The notes under the pieces are model-generated. The model did no database searches, was not told where the DNA came from, and saw nothing but the letters and a program-made list of their open reading frames with translations. A stretch of 64,000 bases of DNA from Trileptium ribeirensis (Eukaryota > Nematoda > Enoplea > Enoplida > Thoracostomopsidae): positions 1 through 64,000 of the forward strand of contig JASANE010026793.1 in NCBI GenBank assembly GCA_030248225.1, read 5' to 3'. Each line of letters opens with the position of its first letter. The first letter of the stretch is position 1. A program made the translations under genes and the position numbers. Shown piece after piece: positions 10,378 to 22,400 of this stretch.

Positions 10378-12561
10378 CGTAACCGGACATTTCGTCGACC
10401 GGACACTTTGTCGACCGGACACTTTGTCGACCCAACACTATCTTGATCGGACATCTTTGCGGACATTTTGTAAATCGGCCGGCAGATAGGCTGCCTTTAA
10501 ACACTATAAACTTTGACAATGACTAAGTAAATATTTTTAGCCATTTAAGCTGCTTTCGTTTTTGACGACAGTGAAGAAAGTATCTGTGCGTGTCTCAGAG
10601 CCAACAGTAGTCAACGAACCATTGCCTGTGAAACAAACACAAAATTTTTTTCTTCATTTACTTTCAAATTCAATAAGAAACAATTAAAACAACGGCCAAA
10701 AGAAATATATAAAACGCAACAGTGTGACACTAAATTTGTTCTGAGTTGTCAAGAACATGAAATGTTTCAACTGGTTAGTTAGCAACTGTGATCACTGTTT
10801 TCTTCTTAGCGCCACCAACTCAGAACAAATTTGGTGATTAGAATTATTTAGGACAATCAAATTACAGCAATTATTAGCTTGATTTAGGACAATCAAATTA
10901 CAGCAATTATTAGCTTGAATTTAAGAAGATAAATTAGTTGCTATTCCGCGGAGAAATCCTAAAACGTTTTCATTCGTCATGTTTGTATTTTCCCATTGTG
11001 TTACTGCACGAAGAATGTTTTCATGTATTTGACGATATTTTGCGCGCTGCTTTGGTGCTGGTTGCCCTGCTGCTAAACGCACAAGTACTTCGGCGGCAGC
11101 CCGCTCCTCATTCTTCAGAGCATCTAGAAATTTCCAGATCGTTGGATGATGAGCATTAATAATAGATGAGAACTTGCGATGCCACCCTTCGACATCGTTA
11201 TTGGTGCGAGGCAAATTAGCCAAAATACGTCCTCGACAGTTCCAGATCGCCTTATCAAACATAGCAGGACGTCGAATGTTGCCAAGGTTGCGGCCAATAA
11301 ATGTTGATTCAAAATATTCTGCTATATTTATAGCCTCCATGGGAAAATCTGTCAGAATTGCATCAAATCCTTGCCTACCTGATGAACAGGTAATGCGGCT
11401 AGTGCCGACAGGCTACGCACCCGAATAGCAAACTCCGGACTTTCTCGATAAGAAACCAAGAGGCCTAGTTCAGATACCTTGCGCAGTACGCATTGACTGA
11501 GATGAAATAGGCATCCGTGCATTTCCGCGTTTGGAAAACAAGTAGAAAAGGCATTAATCGCAGCCTTCTCGAAATCGCAGGTTACTGAAGATGGCGCAAA
11601 GATATAACCAGTTTGTAGTATCCCCTGAAGCATTGCTGTGTATGTATTCTCACATTTATTTGGCAACAGAGCAAAAACTAATGGTACAACAACTTCATCC
11701 TTCAAGGCGTGAATCGTATATAGTTGTGAAAATAATGGCGGCACGGTATCAAACGTCCCATCCACGAACCAATGCTTTGACTGAGACAGTTCTCGAAGAT
11801 GAGAATTAGTCGAGAAAATCATGATTCTGTCCCCATTAGCAACCTCATCAAAGGCAAGGAAGTTATCGCCGTCGAATGTTGTTGAGTAATCTGTAGGTAT
11901 TTCTAATTCAAGAGCAGTTTGCGGATTCACTGGATGCTTTGAAGTGCGGTGGCGGCGAATAACACGCTTAAGGCTTTCAAGCTTGGGTAGGTTTGGGATG
12001 GCTACAAGCGGAACGTTAGCTGTCGCAACTTGAGTTATTCTGGCTGAACTCTCTCTCGTTGACACAGCCATTTCCTTGACGGTATTTTTAGCACAGAGTA
12101 CATCGGCTCGGGCAGGCTCCGGAAGATGATTGTGATTCTGTGAATTACACACAATCTCATCTGTGTCCGTTCGAGTCGTTACCCTACCCTTACAATTGGG
12201 GCGATTTTCGCAGACCCAATAACACCTATTTCCATCTGAGGAAAGCTTATCCTTGGTGTATAAATAACCTTCGAAACATAGTTTTCGACGCCCCTTGCTA
12301 CTTGTGAGAAAAAAAGCGGCCATGAGTTAGAATTAAACTTTTTAACAACGTCTATTCAACAAAACAATAAATGGGTTTTCTTGGAATAACGAAAAATAAA
12401 AAAAGAAGTGCTGGGAAAATGCGTAGGTTGAAGAATTTGCATTTAAACGTTTGTGCAATTGGTTTATTATCAAAGTTAAAATGTTTAAAAGTAGCTTGTG
12501 CGCCGACCTTCGACAAAGTGTCCGGTCGACAAAATGTCCGTCGACGAAATGTCCGGTAACC
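10378..12561 (-). mobile_element. Mutator-like (MULE) transposon with 9-bp target duplication
   Basis: Exact 9-bp copies of ATTTTTGTC flank the element at 10369-10377 and 12562-12570, the duplication size typical of Mutator elements. The terminal inverted repeats are about 50 bp and are themselves built from 16-bp direct units of the form CCGGACAYTTYGTCGA: three units on the left (10383-10430) and about three on the right (12511-12556, inverted). The single gene is the FLYWCH/MULE transposase on the minus strand. Between gene and left TIR lie a 21-bp inverted repeat pair (10728-10748 and 10816-10836) and a two-copy direct repeat of about 36 bp (10846-10918). At 2184 bp this looks nearly complete. 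Confidence 0.9.
10921..12323 (-). pseudogene. FLYWCH-MULE transposase, one frameshift
   Basis: The minus-strand ATG at 12323 opens 323 codons, then the frame shifts near 11375 and runs on to a stop at 10921. The first 70 residues are a FLYWCH zinc finger (GYLYTKDKL, YWVCENRPNCKGRVTT, HNHLPEP). The MULE transposase domain follows: HWFVDGTFDTVPPLFSQLY with the first catalytic Asp, then VFALLPNK, then CDFEKAAINAF with the second Asp, and HGCLFHLSQC, the conserved C-x-H motif. After the shift, NLPRTNNDVEGWHRKF supplies the catalytic Glu, and HHPTIWKFLDALKNEE matches the family C-terminus. The lesion lies between ...PVHQVG in one frame and RQGFDAILTDFP in the next, consistent with a one-base indel. 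Everything else reads cleanly, so the copy is young or recently inactive. This transposase type is widespread in nematodes and insects. Confidence 0.9.
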
Positions 12562-12579
12562 ATTTTTGTCAGTGACTAT

Positions 12580-13609
12580 AGAAGTGTAGTTCTCTAAGTG
12601 AATGCGACTTAACTGTATCTACATATTTAAGCATATACACACAGCGGTGACATAAAAAGCAACTGTGAGAAAAACCTAAACTGATAACAGAAACGCAGCT
12701 TAGCATATACATTTTAACGGTTGGCAATACAGTTAGTTGTAGGTGTAAACATAAAGCAGACCAATGAAAAAAACAAGCTACATACATACAGTCCTTACAG
12801 GAACAAACGCAAACCGTTGTTTGATAACCCGGGCGTTTGCGACATGTCTCCCGCATCAGCTTCAGGGGAGTCGTCCTGCGCATCCATCGCCCAGTTTTAA
12901 GTTGGGGTAGCTCGACCCCCTAGTTTTGGGGGATCAGTTGAAGCGATCGAAGCTGCTTATAACCCACACCCCCCCAAAAAAACTGGATGTGTTTGACCGA
13001 CCTCCCCCCAAACTGGGCGAGGTTTCTAAGCTACTATCTCCAAAAACTGGGCATGGGGAGGGCTGTGCACAACAACCCCTCCCCCAAACAGGAGGGAGGG
13101 GGCTACGGCCGAAAACGTCTATCAAACACAGATTAACATATGAGTTCAGGGAAGTGGCATACTCTTCTCTAATGCACTCTTGTTATTATGTATTCACTAC
13201 CTTGGCTTCACATCCAATCCAGATCGTAAAAACGAACTGCGATCACTCACTAATATATAATAGCATTGACTGCGATGTCGATTTTGCTTACTACATATTT
13301 CTGACCGTGAGTGTTTGTTGTTGGGCTCGTTTATAGTCCTTCCCTAAGGTAACGGGAAAACAAAGCAATATAAGCTAATTCCCATCACGATCCGTGTTTC
13401 AGATGGCTTCCATTGTTTCTATAATATGTAGTAGCTATAGTCCCGATTTTGTGCCAATGTAATCTACACCCTTTCGCGTTGTTGCACCATCAAGTTTCGC
13501 CCCGAGAGATTCGAGCTTCAGTCGTCACTGTTCACACCCATACTATAGACTAATAAAAAGGCCAGGCCATTTTCGTTTGTCGTCATAATCATTTGTTGCC
13601 ATATTTCAG
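12580..13609. other. no gene recognised; C/G-rich patch
   Basis: A strand-biased patch at 12890-13110 has runs of C and G and recurrent AAACTGGGC-like words, giving long but meaningless open frames on both strands. A potential donor CTGACC|GTGAGT occurs at 13305-13316 after an open frame from about 13172, but I could not join it in phase to the exon-like block at 13610. Confidence 0.35.
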
Positions 13610-13793
13610 TTCGACAGCCACACTAAACTACCGTAATGTAGCGTTTATCCAGCACACGGCCGATAACATCAACCAGTCATATTCATTTCTATTTCCGATC
13701 GCTAACGGCATGCTGACACATTCGCCATCGAGATATGGCGTTGCTGCTTTAAATAGTCAAACCATTTTTTCCACCGATCTTCTGAACGCTTGA
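13610..13793 (+). CDS. possible terminal exon of an unrecognised gene
   Basis: A strong nematode-style acceptor (CCATATTTCAG, ending 13609) opens an in-frame stretch of 60 codons to TGA at 13791, with an AATAAA at 13813-13818 downstream as expected for a last exon. The peptide starts STATLNYRNVAFIQHTA and ends IFSTDLLNA and is of normal composition, but I do not recognise a family. The phase requires the previous exon to end with two bases of a codon, and no upstream exon was confidently found. It may be chance; the combination of acceptor, open frame and poly(A) signal is the only support. Confidence 0.3.
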
Positions 13794-14139
13794 ACAGCTA
13801 AACAAAATTATTAATAAATTTATTTATTATTAATAATTTATTAATATTATTATTACCGTATCGTGCATATAAATTCGTGTTATAAAAGAAGCGAGCTGAC
13901 TATCTTTTAGCACATTTAGATTGAACAGCGGAAACATTGTTCTATCTCGGTCTGTTTGTAACAGCCATAACTCTTCCCGGAATGATGTTAGAGGTCCCCA
14001 AGTTATGGATTCCGCTGTTGATCTAATGTTTCTGAGCCAAAGTTGACCGGAGCACAAGCCGTGAAAGAATGCCAGTGCCACCAAGAAATTCTGTTGTTTA
14101 ACTTCGAAAAAGCTTGTGATCATTTCTAGGATGGGTACG

Positions 14140-14245
14140 CTGGAGCCACCCGGCGTTAGTTTATTCCCAAGAAGATTATGTGCACGGGCGAGCTCGACCA
14201 CATGACCTGACGATTGAGACCTGCGATCTAACTACTACGCTACAC
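14140..14245 (-). repeat. tRNA-like SINE head (weak)
   Basis: On the minus strand the sequence after CCCTAGCCG contains TAGCGTAGTAGTTAG, a fair Pol III box A, and 40 bases on a poorer box B around GGTCGAGCTCG. No cloverleaf with paired stems can be drawn, so this is not a functional tRNA. It may be the head of a SINE whose body extends toward 13830. Confidence 0.35.
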
Positions 14246-14565
14246 GGCTAGGGTAGGATGCATCTTTTCAATTTTTTGTAAGTCATTTAATGATGTATAA
14301 TCATCCCTTTTACACAAAGACAAAGTTGCTATTATTCAAAATTATTCAAAAACCGGATGCATACTCGTCACGTTGGCTGACATTTATAATAATTCAGAGG
14401 CAGCTAAAGCACTCGTACAGAATCCTTTCATGAAAATCCTTATAATTTTGTTTAAGAACTGACATTTTCAAAATTAGTCATCGGTAATTATAGTAGTCTT
14501 AGTATTTTTTAATCCATAAGGCTACAATTATTATAGGCACACAAATATTCAGTGATTGCTTTTAG

Positions 14566-14824
14566 CAGGACGAACACAGTGCCATATGCGCTGTTAACTC
14601 CGTACGTAAAGCCATAGGAGCCTCCAGTGTCACAAATAACTCCTGAAACCCTAACGTTGTTTGAAAGCTATGATCGGCCAGTTTTGAAAGCTTTGATTTT
14701 GTCAAAAACAAGAAAAATAGATTTCTGCGGTTTTGAAATGCGTGAACATGATGCTAATGCCCTGCAGAGACTTCAAAACGAGCTAACGAAACTCAATTTG
14801 GAACCTTTGAATAATTACATTTAA
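14566..14824 (+). other. possible exon(s) of an unrecognised gene
   Basis: A good acceptor (TTGCTTTTAGCAG) is followed by an 11-codon stretch (DEHSAICAVNS) and a good donor GTACGTAAAG near 14603. Slightly downstream, an open frame from 14627 to a TAA at 14822-14824 reads SQITPETLTLFESYDRP and ends KLNLEPLNNYI, of normal protein composition. The two do not join convincingly and I recognise no family. It could equally be a broken transposon gene. Confidence 0.22.
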
Positions 14825-15149
14825 GCTATTTTTAGTTTCGTTTGGAAACGTTCTGAGGATGTAGGGAAGATGCGTAGGTTTCCGATTAGTAGGTATAAGT
14901 AGTACACATTATAAATCAATGAGTATAATAAATGAAACGAGCTTAGGGAAGAATTCTTACTAGCCGGATATTGGTGAAACGTGACAATGTCTGTTACTGG
15001 ATTTTTAGGCGGACACTCATATTTCAACTTTGGCTGGACGCATTGACTCGTGCAATAGCTCTTTTATAATCTTGATTTGTGCCCTTTCCTTATGCACGAA
15101 GCATGATTACAGTATCTTCCCTACTCCCCCCCACTTCGCGACTCTTTCA

Positions 15150-15725
15150 GGATGTCCGATTCTGTCCAAAAAATGGTGTTTTAAAATGGGCCCATGAGCC
15201 CCCAAAGACACGAACACAGCAATACATCCGCAACGTTTCCAGCTACAACGATTATTGATATCTATCGATCTAAAAATCAGTGTTTCCTCAAAATAGGCCC
15301 ATGAGCCCCCATGAGACACGAACACAGCAATACATCCGCAACGGTTCCAGCTATAACGGTTATTGATATCTGTAAATCTAAAAATCAGTGTTTCCTCAAA
15401 ATAGGCCCATGAGCCCCCATGAAACACGAACACAGCAATACATCCGCAACGGTTGCAGCTATAACGGTTATTGATATCTGTCAATCTAAAAATCAGTGTT
15501 TCCTCAAAATAGGCCCATGAGCCCCATGAGACACGAACACAGCAATACATCCGCAACGGTTCCATCTATAACGGTTATTGATATCTATCAATCTAAAAAT
15601 CAGTGTTTACTCCAAATAGGCCCATGAGCCCCCATGAGGCACGAACACAGCAATACACCCGCAACGGTTCCAGCTATAACGGTTAATGATCTCTATCAAT
15701 CCAAAAATCAGTGTTTCCTCAACAT
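15150..15725. repeat. 108-bp tandem repeat, about 5 copies
   Basis: The anchor GGCCCATGAGCCCC recurs at 15189, 15296, 15404, 15512 and 15619, a spacing of 107-108 bp. Copies share CACGAACACAGCAATACA, CCGCAACGGTT and AAAATCAGTGTTTCCTC. Since 108 is divisible by three, a long minus-strand frame (15565-15107) stays open and shows a 36-residue repeat; the open frame is best explained by the repeat itself. Confidence 0.93.
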
Positions 15726-16470
15726 AATTGCGCATGGTGTGCAGCTTTTTGCATTACTAACTCATAACTACACTGAAATAAATATTGTTTGACGTCATCG
15801 TATACTGTTGCTACTAAGTTTGACTAGGATTTACTGACACGGACAGATAGATGTCTCATTCTAGAAATCACAAATTGTGGACATCTGTCATATTACAACA
15901 TACAAGTAGCATGATCAAACATAATTATGGAGTTACCACAATAAACCAGTCCAACGTGACCCACTTTTGTCTGTTTTCAATGCATTTCCTGGGTTGTCAC
16001 TCTAGGTATACGGCATCAGGAATTTTATACAAAATTATACACACTGTAACACGGGTACATACAGTGACTCGACAGAAATGAGGGTCACCTTTTCTAACAA
16101 ACAACATACGAACACTTTTTGAACCGTTCTCAAACAAATTTAAGAAAGGGCGCCAAAATTTTGAACAAACGTTTGAATTTATCGAGCGAACGTAAAACAA
16201 ATAACACTCCTTTCAGCTAAGTACTGCAAGTTGTGTCGTGCGCTAACTTCCCATTACCGAGGTTTCGTGAAAAGTCCTACAAATTCTCTATCATTTTGTC
16301 AAACCTACAATGCTTAGTCTGTCTTACTACAATGCTGAATAAGGCCAAGTTATAAGAAAATATCCTCACATAAACCAGTTTGTAACAGAGTAAAAATTAT
16401 GATCCGATGACTGCTCGTAGCTGCTGCTAGCAAAATAGGGATAAGGTCCAAAAAGAAAAAGAAACCCTAC
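15726..16470. other. no gene recognised; should lie downstream of RSRC1 exon 7
   Basis: The missing final exon of the RSRC1-like gene should lie somewhere below 16471 on the minus strand. One strong acceptor (ATTTATTTCAG) occurs here near 15775, followed in the required phase by 17 codons and a stop, but the peptide lacks the expected tryptophan/basic C-terminus, so I do not call it. Confidence 0.3.
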
Positions 16471-19400
16471 CGCTGGATGGAACAAGCTGTTCTCATCTTC
16501 TTCTTCTTTGTCGACTTCCGTTGCATCCACTTCCATATTCTTATCGGCTTCTTTAATACTGCCATCACCATACGATGCCTTAGATTCGGTGTTTTTCAAG
16601 GTAAACGCATTATAATCGGCCGATGAAGCAGTTCCAAAAATGGCCGCAGAATGAGAATCGGTTCCGCCAGACGTCAGCTTGCTCACTTCTGATACATTGT
16701 GGTCTTTCTTAAAGCGAATAATTTATTCATTTGAGCTACAACTTGACTCTAGCTGCCTAATATATCAAATTGAATTTTTTTACAATTCATTAATGCAATA
16801 GTCGAACACCAAGTTCAAGAAATTAACATAATATAATGGGCGAATAAACTTGAGGTGACCAGTGACCAAGGTAAGTTAAGGTTATTGACGATTTCCATTT
16901 CGCTGAAATTGGGCACAATATAATTGTCACGCTGCTCAGTTGGTTTTGAACAGACACAAAAAGACCGCCCTGCATATATCCAGTAAGAAAAAAATAATGC
17001 TCTTTACGAGCATGAAAATGGAAACCCCTGACAAAAATGTTAATGAGTTAAAATATAACGTTAGGTAATGCGTGCTTAATTATCTATGAGAAACAGTGTT
17101 GTCGTCAAAAATCCACATGCAGTAATAATGAAATGATAAGGTAATGTGTTATGGGTAATGGTTTTGCTTTGAAAAATGCATTTATTTGCTTAACGGACTG
17201 GAGACATCTCTTTGGTCATTGGACTGGAGTCATCTCTGTGGTGGAAAAACGCTCTATTGTTTTCAATTCAGTACGATGTTCGGGCTTGGTACACTGTACT
17301 ATACAAGGACGTTGCGAAGGAAAAATGCATTACTGAGCACGAAAAAGTTTTACATTCAAGATATAAAAATTTTTGAAAATAGATTACCCCTAATCATGTT
17401 CCCCTATCTTTCACTTTCATAAAACCATTAATTTGATGTGTATGGCAATGTTTACAGGAAACTGCAGCAGGTGTCGAGTGGTGATATTTCACTTTCTTAA
17501 AACTTGTATATGTCCACAAGCACAAGGCTTAGCAGTCAAAACAATCTGTGATCTAATGTCGTTACTTCATGGATCAATATATCGTTTTAAGGTAAATAAA
17601 AACGTTGAGAGTTATAGGCTCCAGGAGTATAGAATTTGCTATTTGCCGGTCCGACATTAATGCAAAGACTAAAAACAAGCTTAATACTATTTTTTGTATT
17701 TTCGGGCTCTTATTTAAGAGATCTATCTCTTCCACGAAAAATTAACCAACCAAATTTAGTACAATTGATAAAGCATTGAACAACCAATAATCACGTGAGA
17801 AAATATTCTTGAAACAAGAGCTCTTTTAAGGGCTGCAAACAGGAGCTGGCAACGAAATTTCGCAAATTTTGAGGATAATTAGACTGTCTGACACACAAAC
17901 CTGATCTTCCCCGACCTAGTATCTGTCATCCAAACACCAGTTTTCCTATCCAAAACTAATTTAAGAGCTTTAAACGGGAGCCGACAGAGAAATCTAGCCA
18001 TTTTGGGAGTAAATTAGGGTATTCGGGGGTGACAGAAGAGGCAAAATCATAGCTAGGCTGCCCAAAAAATAAACTTCACCTTTCCCGACCTAAGATCTGT
18101 CACCCAAGCCCTAAATTTGCTCAGCCAAAATTAATTTAATGGTTTCAAAGAGGAGTTGACATCGAAATTCGGCCATTTTGGTTATTATGGTTAAATATGG
18201 CCATTTCGAAATAGCCATATTGTGCTATATGTGGATATCACACAATACCGCACCACTTAGAACAAATCTAACACCGGTATTGAGTTTCCCATGCCCGAAA
18301 ACCCTGAAGGAAAACTTTTCAAATTTTGGGTCGAGGAACCACGAGGGTGCCGTGCCATACCTCAAACCCCATAACTCTAAAATCGGAGCATTAATCCAAA
18401 AAAGAGGCATCGGCATTTACCATTTTACTATGAACCAACCAGAGAAAAAAATTCGAAAGTTACGATAAAAATAATCTTGCTTCCGTGAAGGGTACTAATA
18501 TGGTGTAAAAACCCTCATTTTGACCTCTGACCCCGAAAAAAGGAGCGCAATAACCTTTTACCCATGGAACCATGGGTCACAGAGTAAAATCAATACCGGC
18601 AATGAGTTTCCCATGCCCGAAAATCCCCAAGTGAAAATTTTCAGCCGCCCAGGACGTCAGAACAAATTTTCAATTTTTGGGACGAGGAACCATGAGGGCG
18701 CCATACTTCAAAAATGGACCCTTCATCGAAAAACAAAAAAAGAGACATAGGCATTTATCGTTTTGCTATGAAATAAAACCAACCAGAGAAAGAAATTCGA
18801 ATGTTAAGATAAAAATAACCTTGCTTCCGTGAAGGGTACTAAAAACCCTCGTTTTGACCTCTAACCCCTAACCATATGGCGTCATACCCCAGTACCCATG
18901 GAACCGCGAGTCGCAAAACAAAACCGGCACCGGCAATGAGTTTACCGTGCCCGAAAACCCCCAAGTAAAGCTTATCAGCCGCCCACGACGTCAGAACAAA
19001 TTTTCAAATTTTGGATCGAGGAACCATTGGGGCGCCGTACCCTCGTACCTCAAACCACCCCATAAATCCAGAACCGGAGCCTTAATCGAAAAACAAAAAG
19101 AGGCATCAGCATTTATCATTTTACTATAAAATAAAACCACCCAGAGAAAAAAATTCGATCGTTAAGATAAAAATAACCTTGCTTCCGTGAAGGGTACTAA
19201 AATTGGGCCAAAAACCCCACATTTTGACCCCTGACCCCGGAACCAGACCCCAAATCAAAACACGCTCGGGGATATACACTCGCTTCCACGCGACTGGCTA
19301 GTCTCAAAAGTTATATCAATACACAAGTCAGGTTATCATTACCACAGAGAAAATTATAGATCAATTAGCTTAACGAGCTCGTGTTGCAAAGTAATGGAAT

Positions 19401-22400
19401 CAATTGTCAAAGAAGAAATAATACAGCATATGTCAACAAATGCCCTGCTATACTCATCACAGTTTGGTTTCCACAAACGAAAGTCCAGTGAACTACCGCT
19501 GCTACACTTTACAGACGATATAACAAAAATTGTCGACCGACTTGATGCAGTAGACGTCGTATTATTAGATATGGCAAAGGCGTTCGACAAGGTATCGCAT
19601 CGCAGACTTCTATGGAAACTTAATAGATATGGCATTATAGGACACATACATAAATGGATTAACTCATTTTTAACAGAAAGACATCAATACGTAAGCATAG
19701 AAAATACTAAGTCGGAAATCTGTCTCGTGGGAAGCGGAGTACCACAAGGCTTTGCACTCGGACCGGTTTTATTTAATATTTTTATCAACGATATTGATGA
19801 GTATACAGGCGCCTGTATTAAAAAATTTGCGGACGACATCGCTATTTAAACAAGAAAAACCCACTATTAGATTCTACAGCTTTCCAGAAGGACATAGATG
19901 GAGTAGCTAAATAGGCACGGGATAACTTAATGCAATTTAATGTAAATAAATGTGTATTACTTCATGTCGGCTTTAATAATCCTAAGTATGAGCATAATCT
20001 AGATGGTAATATGTTGCCAATCTCAAACACTGCTAAATATTTGGGAGTCACCGTATCCTCGGACGTGAAATATTCATCTCATTGCACCAACATTGCTGCA
20101 GCTGCTACCAAAACGGTAGCTCTAATACGACGATCATTCCACAATATGGTTCCACGTTCTTTTAACACATTGTATAAATCATTAGTGCGTCCTAAGCTTG
20201 AATATGCCACCACCGTCTCGGCACCGTATTTGCAACGTGATGTTAACGTCTTAGAAAAAGTGCAACGGCGTGCAACAAAGATTTTACCACCAATTTCTCA
20301 CTTAAATTACGAACAACGACTTAGAGCTTTGGGTTTGCAAAGCCTAGAAACTCGTAGACTTCGATCGGATATAATAATGATGTTCAGATTAACTCATGGT
20401 CTGTTATTCGTTGATGAAAATGTATTTTTTGACATTCCGTCCGCGCAACATCTAAGAGGACATCAGAGCCGACAATATCCAAAAAGCCCTCCACGTATTG
20501 ATTGCAGGCGATATAGTTTTACAAACCGACATATTACGTTCTGGAACAACCTTCCCGAGTGGGTAGTTTCTGCGGACACCGTTCAGTCATTCAAGTCACG
20601 ACTCCACCGATCTGGTGTACTGCAATAGGGGTTTGTGCTGCTGCCGCCGAAATATGTTTTAGGACAAACGCAGCGGGAACCAACAGGGTTGGTTTCGTCG
20701 ATTCTCCCATGGTGTTATTTAACAAACATGTCAACGAATAAAGTACAAAGATGACCATGGGAAGAAGGTCAGTATAAGGTCAGTATATTGACTATGCCGG
20801 TTCCAATGAGCCCAAAATCATGAAAATCGGTTAAGGCGTTCTAGAGTTATGGCCGGTCACATACACACACAGACGGAACTTAAAAGATTTCACCCCTGCA
20901 ACACACAATCTCCACTAGGTTTCACTACGTTCTGACAAATAATTTACCCCCAAAATTGGCTGCTGGAAGAGCCAAGATCATACTTAGACTGCTGAAGATA
21001 AAACCTTTACCTTGCGCGACCTAGTATCTGTCATCCAAACAGCTGGTTTTAAAGGGTAGCTGACAGCGAAATTCGACCATTTTGGGGGTAAATTATAGTA
21101 TTTTGTAGGCTGGAGAAGCCAAAATCAGTTAACTGTTCAAAATATAAACTTGAATTTTCGCGACCTAGTATCTGTCACTTAAACGCCAATTTGACCAGTC
21201 TAAATTAATTTAAGGACTTCAGACACGATCAAAATTAAAATTTGGGCAACTGGACGCCATTAGATCTAAAAAAATTTTTGACCCTTCATAATACTTCTTC
21301 TTCGCGATTTTTTATGTTACTAAATGTTTGGATTTGCTTAATTTGGACGCCAAAATCGAGTGGTGGTCTGAAAACCGGGTAGAAATCTGATTTTTGGGCC
21401 CATAAACACCGGGTGTGTATCTGTTATAGCGGTACTACTGCACCACTTTTTAGATAATGCAAGCAAACCAGGTGCAAATAATCAACAAAATGAATGAATG
21501 CGACAACGAATGAAATGCCGACAAGCTTTTTTGATATCGCACCGCGTTATCGAGTTATGTCCCAAAATTTAAAAAAATTAAACAATAGAAATTTTTGGCC
21601 CAATATTGTGGCACCGCTATAAAATTAACCACTGGTCCCGTATCACCAACTTTGTTTTTGAAATCTTCGGCGTGAAAAGATGTAACTAATAAGTATGGCG
21701 GCAGCCCTGTGTCGATCAAACAGTTTGTAGGGAAATCAAAATCGCAAAATCTTGAAATAGTGTGTAATCGCACACCTGTAAAGATATCGAAAAAAAAACA
21801 AAAAATGTCAAGAAAGGGTGACCCTAAAAACATTCTTCGGAAACGTGCAACTAAACTGCTTTGTCCGACTGGCAAAACCCGAAAAAGATGAATTTTCGTT
21901 TAATCTGTCGAAAAAACACGACGGTAAATTATGGTTTCTCTTCGTTCCCTTCCTGATGACGGAGTGTGTGGTATCTATCCGAGAAACCACGATTATTGTA
22001 GTAGATTCCTGAGTTTTTAACTAACGCAAAAAAACTATTTTGGCTATAACATCTACGAATATCGAATTCCTGCATCCAATTCCTGACAAATACGTCTGGC
22101 TGATTGCAAACGAACGTCGAACACATCTACAAAATTTTTAGAACGCATATCCAATTTAATATGTTATTTTTAATTTTTCCTTTGTACGTTCGTTTGAACA
22201 GAAGTCAAGCCCATTCGAACCAACATCGAACAAGCCTCAAACGAACAGCAACCATTTCACACAGTGATTGTATATCTTAGACGAAGCCAAAAACTACAGT
22301 CACTAAAATGCACCACTACATAAGTTTATAGAAAAACGAGCCTTTAAACGCATACGAATCTTAATTCACAATGTTCGGCTACAGCCGAACGTTGTCAACT

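Larger units (their letters stand above)
10234..12578. mobile_element. Tc1/mariner-type MITE split by a MULE insertion
   Basis: A left end CAGTCATGGACAAAAAT follows TA at 10232-10233. A right end TTTTTGTCAGTGACTA (12563-12578) precedes TA at 12579-12580. Removing the MULE and one copy of its 9-bp target duplication leaves a short element of about 152 bp with Tc1-like ends and a TA duplication. Its right part (TTCGTTTTTTGTGCACCTA) is matched by the MITE at 22297-22527 (TTCGTTTTTTGCACATATT), which supports a shared family. It has no coding capacity of its own. Confidence 0.72.

Noticed and set aside
12926..13336. 136-codon plus-strand frame
   Set aside because: The first part translates poly-C/G sequence into Pro/Gly-rich filler, and the opposite strand is equally open; no family match.
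13385..13450. RSRC1 last exon reading KQWKPSETRI on the minus strand
   Set aside because: One shared Trp only, a weak acceptor and no conserved flanking residues.
13830..14201. 123-codon minus-strand frame
   Set aside because: Begins in a tRNA-like repeat head and has no domain; probably SINE body.
15107..15565. 152-codon open frame with 36-residue repeats
   Set aside because: The frame exists because the 108-bp tandem repeat is a multiple of three; no start context, splice signals or family likeness.
15740..15780. Last exon of the RSRC1-like gene
   Set aside because: Strong acceptor and correct phase, but the 17-codon peptide lacks the Trp and basic residues expected at the RSRC1 C-terminus.
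21985..22085. 26-nt minus-strand microexon
   Set aside because: Its splice signals look fair, but its length would break the RSRC1 frame, which already joins cleanly without it.
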